Shown in pieces: positions 46,204-56,687 of a stretch of 64,000 nucleotides of DNA. The position numbers and the translations under genes were made by a program. Source of the stretch: Alopecurus myosuroides (lineage: Eukaryota > Streptophyta > Magnoliopsida > Poales > Poaceae); contig CM054058.1 in assembly GCA_028641055.1 (NCBI GenBank), forward strand, positions 502,713,919 through 502,777,918, written 5' to 3'. The notes under the pieces were generated by a model, which did no database searches, had not been told where the DNA came from, and worked only from the letters and a program-made list of their open reading frames with translations. Numbering within the stretch: position 1 is the first letter of the stretch; each line of letters opens with the position of its first letter.

Positions 46204-46458
46204 GAGAAATTAGCATAAAACCACCACATTTGTGCCAAAATTTCGGAAAACCACCAGTTTTCGTTTTTTTCGCAGAAAACCACCAGATTTGAAGTTAATT
46301 TTTGCAATGTGCGCTAAATACCGATTCGAGCTGAATTGACGCCCAAACTGACGTGCGGGGTCCACATCTGGCGCTTACGTGGCGGTGGGAGGAGACGGCG
46401 GTGCCCGACCGTTAACGGCGACTGCGGGGCCCACCTGTCAGGGTAGCGGCCGTGTAAA
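46204..46458 (+). repeat. Left terminal inverted repeat of the MULE
   Basis: Starts GAGAAATTAGCATAAAACC. The outer part repeats 'AAAACCACCA' three times. About the first 110 bases look identical to the right TIR; further in there are one 11-bp indel and several substitutions. The inner part has GC-rich promoter-like sequence ahead of the plus-strand gene at 46589. Confidence 0.93.
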
Positions 46459-46588
46459 GCCGTTGCGCCACCACTCTGTCTCTCTCGCATCTCTGTCTCT
46501 CCCGCGACTGTGAAGCTCGCCGCCGCCGCAGAGACATCGCCGCCGGCCATTCTTCCGCCGTCTCCGCTCGTCGCCCGCCATCGCCGCA

Positions 46589-47794
46589 ATGCCTAGCTGG
46601 GACGAGGAGTTTTCAGACCCCGAGTTGCTCTCTGTAAGTTCTCCAATCTCTCTCTAGGGTTAGGGTTTTCGAATTTGGGGATTTTTGATTTTTTCCTCTG
46701 TTTCGTTTCCGATTTGCGCAATGTTTGATTATCTCGTCGTTTTTAGGACCTTGTGGACTCGGACTATGCTCCAGATGTGTGTGAGGACCTGGATTTCAAC
46801 GGCTTGGCGGTCGATTTCCCCCATCTGTGCCGCGTGCACAAACTGGTGACGAAGAAGTGTGTGGCATTTGGTGGTAGCGACACAGGGCGTCGCTTTTTCA
46901 TGTGCTCAGTGGAAAATGTGAGTTCATAGCTCTAATTGTACTGCACATGACATTTGTATCAATTTTGCAGATAATTCTAACAGTAGGTCTAATTCTGTCA
47001 GTGTTGAACTTGGTCTAGCATAGTTGTGTAGCTATTTGGTAATTATGTCAGTAATTATATCATGTTAGTCTAGCAGCAGTAAAGTAGCTATGTTCTTCCA
47101 AAATCTATTGTGTCCAACTGACAGAATTGTGCCCAAATGCAGTAAAGTAGCTATTGTGTAGAATACAATTGTAACAGTAATTATGTTAGTATAGCAGCAC
47201 TAAAGTAGCTATTTGGTATGAATATTGGAACAGTTTCATTGGATTCTTGTCTTAATTTAATTTTTGGATTTGTAGGCAGTGAACAATTGTGGGTTTGTCT
47301 GCTGGTTAGATGCAGAGTGGCCAGCTGCACTTAAGAAATCTTTAGGAAGGTTGTGGTCAATGTATGAAGAGAGCAACAATGGCAGAATTGAAGAGAAGAT
47401 CCAGAATGGAAAGATGTTGCAGGAGCTAGCTACTGAGAAGAAGAAGGTTGACAAGGACTACACAACTGTGCTAGCTGATGTGAAGAAATATATTGGGGAC
47501 CTTGAGAAAAGGACAATGGATGAAAACTATCAGAAGATTATGGAAAAAGGTGAGGAAGGTGTGGTAGAGCTCAAGAAGGAAGTGGCTGTGTTGAAGAGTG
47601 AAGTGGAAATGCTGAAAAATGTGCAGAAATCCCAAGCAGATGTGATGAAGGCAAGGCAGAATGCATGGGATGAAGAAAAGGAGGCTTTGAAGGAAGAGAA
47701 GAAAAAGCTTGAGTACATGATCTATGATCTGCTGAAAGTGGGTGAGGCTAACAAAGAGAAGCTTAAGAGGATGAAGGCAATATGTGATGAGTGA
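46589..47794 (+). CDS. MULE accessory gene: GRF zinc-finger/coiled-coil protein
   Basis: Three exons, 46589-46633, 46747-46917 and 47276-47794, all joined in phase 0 with GT-AG introns (donors GTAAGT, GTGAGT, GTAGG-side acceptor TTTGTAG|GCA), giving 244 residues. Starts MPSWDEEFSDPELLS. Residues about 43-85 form a zf-GRF-like module (PF06839): Cys43-x2-His46, GRRFFMC (Cys68), NNCGFVCWLD (Cys77), with the GR-x-F and C-x-F-x-x-W signature that binds single-stranded nucleic acid in other proteins. Residues about 95-240 are Lys/Glu-rich and likely coiled coil. It occupies the mudrB position but does not resemble the MURB protein as I remember it. A role in transposition is inference; it could also be a captured host gene. 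Confidence 0.82.
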
Positions 47795-48242
47795 TTGCTG
47801 ATGATAACTCAGCCTATGAACTTTGGCTATTTGGGTTGCTGTAATGTAGTAATGAAGTGAACTTTGTTAAATTAGTTATCTTTGAAGTATTAGTGTTGTT
47901 GTTGTAACCCAATGTACTGGTTAAGTTTGGATCCAATGATGTTGTGAACTCTGTTAAATTTGTGTTTGATCTGTGAAATGGAAGTCCCTAATGGTCTGAT
48001 TTGAAAAATGTATACCAATTTAGGATGATTTAAAAAATGATGGTTCAATGTATATCAATTTTGGAAGATTAGAAGATTGATGGTCTGATTGTTTATTTTA
48101 TAATAATTTGAAACTTATTTGGGAAGATAGATAAAATGATGGTATAGTAATTTGAAATCAGTTTTGGAATTTGAAATAAAATGATATATAAAATGATAGA
48201 TACAATTATGTTTCATTTTCTAGCAATTAGAAGTAAAATTTT
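47795..48242. other. 3' flank of the GRF gene, AT-rich with inverted-repeat arm
   Basis: AT-rich, no coding sequence. The segment 'TTCAATGTATATCAATTTTG' (about 48043) is repeated in inverted form near 48980-49000, so it belongs to the outer arm of the large inverted repeat around the 64-bp array. Confidence 0.6.
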
Positions 48243-48936
48243 GGAAGATAGATAAGATTTTGATGGTTTATAGTGGTTTATTAGGGTTGTCGAGGATCGC
48301 CGGGGGTGCTCGACAACCCTATTGTGATGGTTTATAGTACTTGTTTAGGGTTGTCGAGGATCCTCGGGGGTGCTCGACAACCCTATTGTGATGGTTTATA
48401 GTGCTTGTTTAGGGTTGTCGAGGATCCTCGGGGGTGCTCGACAACCCTATTGTGATGGTTTATAGTGGTTTTTTAGGGTTGTCGAGGATCGTCGGGGGTG
48501 CTCGACAACCCTATTGTGATGGTTTATAGTGGTTTTTTAGGGTTGTCGAGGATCGTCGGGGGTGCTCGACAACCCTATTGTGATGGTTTATAGTGCTTGT
48601 TCAGGGTTGTCGAGGATCCTCGGGGGTGCTCGACAACCCTATTGTGATGGTTTATAGTGGTTGTTTAGGGTTGTCGAGGATCGTCGGGGGTGCTCGACAA
48701 CCCTATTGTGATGGTTTATAGTGGTTTTTTAGGGTTGTCGAGGATCGTCGGGGGTGCTCGACAACCCTATTGTGATGGTTTATAGTGGTTTTTTAGGGTT
48801 GTCGAGGATCCTCGGGGGTGCTCGACAACCCTATTGTGATGGTTTATAGTACTTGTTTAGGGTTGTCGAGGATCCCCGAGGATCCTCGACAACCCTAAAC
48901 AACCACTATCAACCATCAAAATCTTATCTATCTTCC
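48243..48936. repeat. 10 x 64-bp hairpin array inside a larger inverted repeat
   Basis: Ten units start at 48283, 48347, 48411, 48475, 48539, 48603, 48667, 48731, 48795 and 48859, an exact 64-bp period. Each unit has a 12-bp perfect stem AGGGTTGTCGAG / CTCGACAACCCT around a 14-bp loop (GATC(G/C)(T/C)CGGGGGTG) and a 26-bp AT-rich linker. The last unit has a different loop. The arms 48243-48282 and 48897-48936 are inverted copies of each other, so the whole block can also fold back. It lies between the 3' ends of the two convergent MULE genes. Confidence 0.95.
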
Positions 48937-49059
48937 AAAATTGTACTTCAAATTGCTCCAAAATTGTACTTCTAATCTTCCAAAATTGATATACATTGGA
49001 CCACTATCAACCATAGTTTTAAACAGATGTAAATGGATGACCATAGTCTTAAAGTAGAC

Positions 49060-49262
49060 AGATAGCAACATTGTCTCGAACACATAGATGGCATGGCATA
49101 GAACCCATGTCTCAAACAGAGTCTTACACAACAAAATATGTAGGTATCAACAGTTTCTCCTACAGATAGATGGCATGAGATAGAACCCATGTGTCAAACA
49201 GAGTCTTACACAACAAAATATGTCTCAAATAGAACCCATGTCTCAAATAGTCTTAACAAACC
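49060..49262. repeat. Short direct repeats in the transposase 3' flank
   Basis: The phrase AGATGGCAT(G)G..ATAGAACCCATG then CAAACAGAGTCTTACACAAC occurs at about 49087-49140 and 49169-49222, with a partial third copy after it. It is non-coding and just downstream of the transposase stop codon. Confidence 0.8.
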
Positions 49263-49271
49263 AACAGGAAA

Positions 49272-52200
49272 TCACTTCTTATATGAGCTTGCCTTCCCTG
49301 CATTGAGATAACCCTGCATCCTACCTGTTTTTTTGCTTGTTCTGGTGCTCACTCTTATGCCTGCTGGTGCAGAACCTGAACCTGAAGCTTGAACATGCCT
49401 TGGTGCAGAAAAAGGAGCTCTTGGTGCAGAGACTGAAGCATCTGGTTGCCTAGCTGTTGTTGGTGCAGCTCTTGGTGCAGACAAGGAAGTGGACTCTTGT
49501 GTACCTGGTGGAGGAGGTGTAGCTGCTGGAGGAGGTGTAGGTGCTGGAGCATGTGTTGCACTCTGGGAACCAGATGGCTCATCAGTGTAGTTCACTCTGC
49601 TAGCCTGGTACAAGAAATTGGTTACAAGCTTGAACAGATGAAAAATCTATGCACAAAATGGTTCAAAAGTGAATAAATTACCTGGTGTTGATCTCTTCTA
49701 AGTTGGAGCTCTGGCCTCAATTTTGTAGGACAGTTTAGATACCTATGTCCTGTCAGGTTGCAGTTGTTGCAAGTGATACTGGACATCCTTGATGTATCCC
49801 TAGGGGCTGGTGGTTCAAACTGACTTCTTCTCCTCACTGTTTGCTTTCTTCCAGGGGCCTCATGGAATACAGGTGGATCAATGTCTCTTGTGTTTGTTTT
49901 AGGCCAGTCCTCAGAACCAGGAACAGGGTATATCACATTTTTGAATGCCTCCTTGTACATTGGTTTCTTGAAGAAATCATGCACATAATCCTCTGGATGC
50001 TGCTTGATCTTCACAATGACAGAGATGGCATGATTGCAAGGTATTCCTGTAAGATCCCACTTCCTGCAACCACAGGTTCTAGCTCTAAGGTCAACTGCAT
50101 GTACTCCTGGACCAGAGGTGCTAACTTGCCACAGACCTATCTCTGCATTCTTAGCCTTGCACTCCCTAGAGAACTTCTTGGCAATCTCTAATTGCTCAGA
50201 ATAAAAAGGTGTGATCTCCCATCTTGTGTTTTCTGCCTTTTCTCTTGTGCCACTGTATTTCACCATGAGCTTGTCCTTTATGCCATCAATCATAGTTTGA
50301 ATTGGCTTGTTCCTGACATCTAGTATCATCCTGTTGAAAACTTCACTTAGGTTGTTCACCACAAGATCAGTCTTGCAATTTGTATCAAATGCATGCCTAG
50401 CCCATGCTTCAACAGGAATCTGCACAAGCCAATTGTAGCCTGCTTCACAGTCAATTTTCAGAGCATCCATGGCCTTGTCAAATCCACTTTTGGTGTAGGC
50501 ATAGCTAGCACTGAACATATGTTTCTTCAACTCAGTCCCTTTAAACCCTGCTCTCTGAAAGTTGGCAAATATATGCCTTAGGCAGAATCTGCCTGGAGAG
50601 TTGGGAAATACATGAGATATGGCTTTCAGCAAACCCTGCAAATATAAATAGGAAATAAATTAGCTAAGGAAAAATGATTCAAATGATAATAGACATAATA
50701 GTGTCACAGAAAGTTCTAACCTTCTGCCTGTCAGACATAATAGTGTAATTTCCAAACTTTCCAGCCTCTCCAATGCAATATTTCAGCTGTGTTAGAAACC
50801 ACAGCCAGCTAGCTTTATCTTCCTTATCCACAACACCAAATGCAATGGGAAAAATATTGTTGTTCCCATCTCTCCCTGTTGCAGCTAATATCTGTTGCCC
50901 TGTGCTCAGTTTGATGAAGCATCCATCCAGACCAATGAATGGCCTACATCCATTCAGAAAACCCTCTTTTGATGCATTCAAACAGATGAAAAGCCCATGA
51001 AATCTAGGATTTAGACTTGGAGAATCTAGCACATCTTTGGTTGTAATAATACACCTACTTCCTGGGTTTGTGTCCAAGATAGCCTGTAGATAGTCTCTCA
51101 ACCTAGTGTACTGCTTCTTCTGGTCACCAATGACAGCACTAAAGGCCTTCTTCCTTGCCCTATAGGCTTTGGTCCTTGGCACTTCCACTCCAAATTTCTG
51201 TTTTGCATTGTCAATTAGTGTGTCTACAGAAGTGTTTGGGTTAGTTCTAATTGCTTGCTCAGACTGGATGGCCAACCAATCTATTGTCACTTTGGTGTTC
51301 TCTCCATGGGCTATGCAAGTGTGCAGGGCATGGAACTTTCTGATGCAGAAAGTCCTCTCATGAGCAATGGTAGAAGCACTAATGAAGAAAGGACAATCTT
51401 CTTGAGTGCAATTAACAATAACCCTATCACTATTGTTCCTGTGAAACCTGAAGTTTCTTAGCTGAGCAATGTGGTAGTTCCTAAGGGCAACTCTGAACTC
51501 ATATACATCTTTGAAGCACAGCTTGATGGCAAACTGCTCATGTGCATCAGCTCTGGTTGGATCATAGTATTGCCTCTTCTTCAACTTCTTTAGCCTCCTT
51601 TTCCTTCCACTTTTGAGCACAAATGTTTCCACACATCCATCATCATCACTGTCATGCAGCTCATCATGGCTGCACTCCTCATCAGATGTGGGCACAAAGA
51701 AATTATCGTCTTCAGCTTCAGGCTCATAATGAGATCTACTTGTTGGTCCAGGCCTCAATACCAACTTCTTTTCAGTAATAAAATACTCTTCACACACTTC
51801 CTCTTCCTCTGATTGTTCCTCTCCTGAATAGAACTCCTCCACATCTGTATCTCCTTCAAAGTGAAGTCCAGGATCTTGGTTTTGCTTCTTCAGTTTCCTT
51901 AGCTTCTCCATGATAACATCTTCTTCAGTTTCCTTAGCTTCTTTCCTTTGCCTCACCAGTTTATTAACTAGCTCCAACTCCTCTGCTACTCCTTTGTCAT
52001 GGTCAGCAGACCTGTACTCCCCCATGTCAAACAGTGAAGCATCATCATCTGAGTCTAGAACCTCTACAGGTATTTCTTGCTCTTCTAATTTTCTTTTACC
52101 TTTATCCATGTTGCTGCTTAGTTGAGTTCCAATGTTTCCAATGTATAGAGATTCTGACAAGTCAATTGAAACTGGAAATAATTCTTCATCATCACTTATA

Positions 52201-53446
52201 AATGTCACTCCATCCTTGTCCACTGCAAATTTTGCTTGCTCATTTTGCTGCATTTGCTCTTCTAACTCCTCTTTGTCCAATTCAGACAAATTCAGTCCAA
52301 ATGGAACTGGTTCTCCATCTTTCAGTACAATAAACTGCAGCACTTTGTCACTGTCAAATAACTCTATCATCTGTTGCACCTTCACCATGCTGTTGACCAC
52401 TTCGAACCCTTCAAAACCTTTTCCTTTCTCCCTAACATAATATAGTGCATTGCAATTCCCATAACCATGCTCTTCAACCATTGCCAACAAGTTCTTCACA
52501 GTAATGTCACTAGTGCAGAGAAACCTCTGTACATTGTCTTGGCCAGGGAAATTAAACCATATGTCCCATATATCATCATCCAAACTGCACAAATAAATTT
52601 AAAAGTTATTGCTTTTCATAACATTATCATGCTTACATTTTCAAAAGGTAGCTCAAACTTCACTATTACTATTTCTATTCACTCTCACTGCTATTAACAA
52701 GTAAACAGTGATATTAAAATACATTTAACATGATATTGACATTACCAAATGATATTAACAGACATTTAATATACATGATTCAGTAATATTACATAAATTT
52801 AACATGATCCAGTGATATTACATAAATTTGACTTGATCCAGTGATAATTTATCATAGTAAAATCCACTGATGGCTCATTCCAGATGGCTCATTCAAAATC
52901 TAAAGACTAAATCCAGTGACATTAAAATGCACCCATTTAGTTATATACGCACAAACATACTCACCAACTGCACAAGCTAAATTATATTAATGAAATAAAT
53001 CCTAGAGCCTAAATCCAAAATACTAAATCCTACACTAAATCCTACACTAAGTCACTAAACCTACATTCCAAATCTGTGTCAAACGAGTGGCTAAAACTAG
53101 AGAGAAGTCATTAGCTAAACCCTAGATTCAGTCTAGATTGGGGGAGGCAGATGGGGAAGAAGACAGAGAGATGGGAGATGAGAGCAGAGGGGGTGAGGGG
53201 AACTTACTCGACGCCTCCGAAGCCAGATGTCCATTGATGGCTCGTCTGCGCCGGCGAGGCCAGTACAGCCCTCGCAAAAGCGGCCGCCGAGGAACCCTCC
53301 GGCGATCTCTCACCCAGTCGAGGAGACTGCGGGCATGGTCGATGTGCGCCAAGGTGGCCTCCTTCAACCTCCATGCCGGGGACGCGTTCATCGGAGCCAG
53401 GGTCGCCGCCAACAGGGTCGCCGCCGCCGACGGGAGCCGCCGCCAT
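49272..53446 (-). CDS. MuDR-type transposase (MULE), four exons
   Basis: Exons 53446-53208, 52584-50721, 50635-49682 and 49604-49272 (3,390 nt, 1,129 residues); all introns GT-AG and phases agree. Order in the protein: Ala/Gly-rich leader; PB1-like N-terminal domain; long acidic linker; DNA-binding MULE domain (about 434-507, with CTQEDCPFFI and a C/H pattern ending HALHTC); MULE DDE-type core (PF10551-like) with Asp in FIGLDGCFIK (about 632) and Asp at IMSDRQKG (about 698) at the exon 2/3 junction; SWIM zinc finger TCGCRKWDLTGIPCNH (about 889-903); CCHC knuckle CNNCNLTGHRYLNC (about 990-1003); Pro/Ala-rich tail. It would cut and paste the element in the nucleus. Exon 1 is the least certain; an internal start in exon 2 is the alternative. 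Confidence 0.9.
52585..53207 (-). other. First intron of the MULE transposase gene
   Basis: Non-coding, AT-rich; donor GTAAGTT after 53208 and acceptor TTTGTGCAG before 52584. It contains repeated 'ATGATATTAACA' and 'CCAGTGATATTACATAAATT' phrases (about 52720-52850) with no recognised element. Confidence 0.65.
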
Positions 53447-53507
53447 TGGAGAGGAGCGTGGGTGATTTGGGGGGAAACTGAAACCTCCTTACCGGTTTTC
53501 CCCCCCT

Positions 53508-53773
53508 TTTACACGGCCGCTACCCTGACAGGTGGGCCCCGCAGTCGCCGTTAACGGTCGGTCACCGCCGTCTCCGCCCACGGCCCACGTAAGCGCAAGA
53601 TGTGGACCCCACACGTCAGTTTGGGCGTCAATACGGCTCGAATCGGTATCCTGCGAAAATTAGCGCACATTGCAAAAATTAACTTCAAATCTGGTGGTTT
53701 TCTGCGAAAAAAACGAAAACTGGTGGTTTTCCGAAATTTTGGCACAAATGTGGTGGTTTTATGCTAATTTCTC
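53508..53773 (-). repeat. Right terminal inverted repeat of the MULE
   Basis: 266 bp, inverted copy of 46204-46458 with an 11-bp insertion and a few changes in the inner half. It lies about 60 bases upstream of the transposase ATG at 53446, so it probably contains that promoter. Confidence 0.93.
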
Positions 53774-53782
53774 TAATTTTGG

Positions 53783-54488
53783 ACCCAAGATCTATCTTCG
53801 CGGTGCCAAGTTACACACTCAAACATGGTGGCTTCGGCCACCGACCTTTGGTATGTTTTGGATCTTTCACGCCTATCATATCTCCGTCTCGACAACTCGT
53901 ACGGGTTCGGTCTTCTACCTTTTTGTTGCTTTTTGCGGACCCCTTCGAGTAATGTCTCTCGTATATCAGTGACGATTTTCCAACCCAAGCCTCCCTTGCC
54001 CAAACCATTATTTCCATCAAAATGCTCGTGTTTTTCCAATCTTGGCGCGCGAAAATTTGGTTGAGCGGAGGCTCCGGTGCATCCACTGGAGGCTCCGCTG
54101 CCAAGGGTGGAGGCTCCGGTGAAACCACCGGAAGCTCCGCTGCCCCTGTCCACCGGAACACCACCGGAGGCTCCGCTGGCTCATATTTGGTCAGCGAGCC
54201 TGAAATTGCTTATTTTTGTTGACAAGGGGCGGAGGCTCCACTGGGGGGAGCGGAGGCTCCGGTGAAACCACCGGAGGCTCCGCCGGGGCAGTTTTTCGTG
54301 GATAAGGGCTGGGGCGTGCGGGGGTAAGTGAGATCCAATCTCATTTTCCCCCACCCGCCCCCTTCTTCTTCCTCACGAACGGCCGCCGCCCCCAAACTTT
54401 TCGCCGCCGGATTGAGGAGCTCCACCGCGGGGAGACCTTCTCCTTGCCTTGGGACGCCCCGGGAACCTTCCCTCCTTCCTTTTTCACC
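53783..54488 (+). promoter_or_regulatory. Leader of the extra ORF with LTR-like dyad repeats
   Basis: From about 54063 to 54290 there are at least eight copies of GGAGGCTCCG(G/C)(T/C)G and CACCGGAGG-type words, the same dyad that fills the U3 part of both LTRs. After it comes a CT-rich stretch and the ATG at 54489. A promoter or RNA-structure role for the extra ORF is inference. The first 280 bases show nothing else recognisable. Confidence 0.5.
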
Positions 54489-56262
54489 ATGGATGACGCC
54501 GGTATGTGCTCTCTCTCTCTCATCTAGTTGATGGATGGGATGCATAGGAGTTCATGTTCTTGCTCTCTAGATTCGTGGATTTGGAGTTTTAGGAGTGGAA
54601 GTTCTCAAGTACAAACCCTAGCAACCTAGATAATGCGTGTTAGGCTTGAATCGTTGCGGTTGTAGGGAAGATTGGTTTGCCCTAACCCTAGTTATTCAAC
54701 CCTAACACCATGTGTATCTTGGTTTCTTGGATTTGTGCGTGCTTTACCGACTCGAGCATTACTTTTCCTTCATGATCTCTTTGCTTTTCTCTTAGATGCT
54801 TCCGGTTCCAAGGGGGTTCGTTACAAGACCACCAGTCATCGCAAGACTCCTCAAGTGGATGAGATTGAGGAAGAACTTGACAACACTCAAACCAAGCGCA
54901 AGCGGTTCCTGGCCACCGAGAAAAAGCTGTCAAAGAAGAACACCGCCAAAACTGCCTCCAAGATGTCCGAGGCGGCTTTTGTGAAGGAAAGGCGTGAGAA
55001 CCCCTATGTGGTTGCCCGTGATCGTTTGATGCCACAATTCTGGGGCAAGGATCCACGTTTCCACACTGTTTTCCAAGGGAAAATTTATAATGAGATCTTG
55101 ATGAGGAAGCCGAAGGATAATGTCGTCCCTTAACACGCCATCAACCTTGGGCACATGGAAAGGAACCACAACTACTTTGGGGAGGCTCTTGAGCTCATTG
55201 AGAGGTTTGGACTTGGTCCCATAATCAGTCTTCAACAAGATTTTGATGAAGATCTTGTCTGTCAGTTTCTTGCCACCGTTCATCTCTCCAATGAGACCGA
55301 ACGCCACCTCTTTTGGATGACTAAGGGAAGACAACTTGACATCAAGTGGAAGGATGTTGGCACTCTTCTTGGTTACCCAGATTTTGGTCCATTTGCTGAG
55401 GGTGAAGAGTTTGCTAATGGATGGTTTCGAGTTCATGTCATCAACACTGTGTCCCTTTCCAAGGATCAACTCACTCCTCTCTATCACTGGAAGAAGTACG
55501 CCGTTGGGTTTGTCAAGGGTCTCTACCCCACATATGATATCATGTTGCGCATCTATAGAGAGACCATCAACCCAAAGGCGGGGAATGTGGATGAGATCCA
55601 TGGCTCTCCTAACTCATCAACAACGGATGGTTGACACTCCTCGCAAGCTTGATGTGCTTGACTATATTTGGAATGAGATGTGGCACACCGTGATCAACCG
55701 CAAGAATGCTTGCTTTGGACCATTCATCATGAAGATCATCTTGGATGTGTGGGATAACAAGTTCCCGGATGAACCACTTGACGATGAGGGTTGGATCCCT
55801 CACACGGAAAAGAGACTCCTCATCAAGGACCACACGGAACCAATTGAGCATCCCACTCCCGCCGTTCGCAAGCACAAGGCCAAGCCCCGCATCATTGTTG
55901 ATGAGGAAGAAGAAGAGCGCGGTCCATCTCAACCACCTCCATCTAGCAATGCTTTTAAATGGATGGCAAGGGCCCTCAAGAAGGTGTTCCGTTTGAACAA
56001 GAAGATTGAGCAACACCAATGGGAATCTCATTATGATCAAGAGCTCAAGAACCGCAACAAAGCTCAAGCCTCTCGTCAACGTCTCCGTGAGGAAGGTCTC
56101 TCCATTGACTCCCCGGTTCTTCCTAGCATCACGGATTGGGATAAGTGGCAAGCAAAGGACTCCAAGGGCAAGCTCATTGAATGGTCCGAGGAAGAAGGAG
56201 ACGAAGCTACTAGCTCTCACCGCCGTGCCCCCTCCCCGGACCCGGAAGCCTCCTCCGAGTGA
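54489..56262 (+). pseudogene. Extra ORF after pol (env position), spliced
   Basis: ATG 54489 in good context (CACCATGG). A 13-nt first exon (54489-54501) joins in phase to 54796 through a GT-AG intron (GTATGT...TTCTCTTAG), giving MDDADASGSKGVRYK. The protein is basic and Lys-rich at first (KRKRFLATEKKLSKKN), then has a domain I take to be a plant retrotransposon-associated 'putative transposon protein' type (PF20167-like): RENPYVVARDRLMPQFW, LIERFGLGPII, WMTKGRQLDIKWKDVGTLLG. It ends with a Lys/Arg- and Ser/Pro-rich tail. TAA at 55131-55133 and a frameshift at about 55600 break it. It takes the position of the env-like gene of SIRE elements, but I see no signal peptide or convincing membrane segment. 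Function unknown. Confidence 0.65.
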
Positions 56263-56687
56263 TCTTCGGGACACTAGCATCTTGATCTCCCGCTTTTGGT
56301 ATCTTGATGCCAAAGGGGGAGAGAGAGATCTATTAGGAACGGGCATTTGCATGGGTCTCCCTCAAGCTTGCTTCTTCGATTTGCATCTCTTATTTGCTTG
56401 AGGGAGTTTGGCTTCTTATTTGGTCATTTGGAACTTCGTGTGCTTACATTATTCCTATCTATCGTGAACCTCATTATATTATGCATGTATGAACCTCGTA
56501 TCATATTATCTATGTGTTATGTGTGTTATGTGATATCGTCGTCATATTATTCTTATATATTATGCCTAGATACTCTCAATATGAAAGGAGCATACCTTTA
56601 GGGGGCGCTCCGTTCATATTGTGCTCATATTGTGTTTTTTATCATGCAAATAGATATGTTGTCATCAATTACCAAAAAGGGGGAGAA
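56263..56687 (+). other. 3' untranslated region and polypurine tract of the Maximus-type element
   Basis: Non-coding. Two purine-rich sites occur: CCAAAGGGGGAGAGAGAG at about 56310-56327 and ACCAAAAAGGGGGAGAA at 56671-56687. The second abuts the 3' LTR and is the functional-position polypurine tract; the first may be a second, internal tract. Confidence 0.75.

Larger units (their letters stand above)
46204..53773. mobile_element. Mutator-like element (MULE), apparently intact, two convergent genes
   Basis: 7,570 bp between TIRs of about 255-266 bp, with an exact 9-bp target duplication. It holds a minus-strand MuDR-type transposase gene (49272-53446) and a plus-strand GRF zinc-finger gene (46589-47794) that face each other. 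Each starts just inside its TIR, the layout of maize MuDR with mudrA and mudrB. No stop or frameshift was found in either gene once spliced with GT-AG introns. It sits between pol and the extra ORF of the Maximus-type element, so it is younger than that insertion. Autonomy is inferred from these facts, not shown. Confidence 0.93.

Noticed and set aside
48283..48896. Regular 64-bp repeats resembling a CRISPR array
   Set aside because: Linkers are near identical rather than unique spacers, the genome is a plant, and the array sits inside a MULE between its two genes.
54489..56262. Calling the post-pol ORF an envelope gene
   Set aside because: Position fits, but no signal peptide, fusion peptide or transmembrane anchor is evident.
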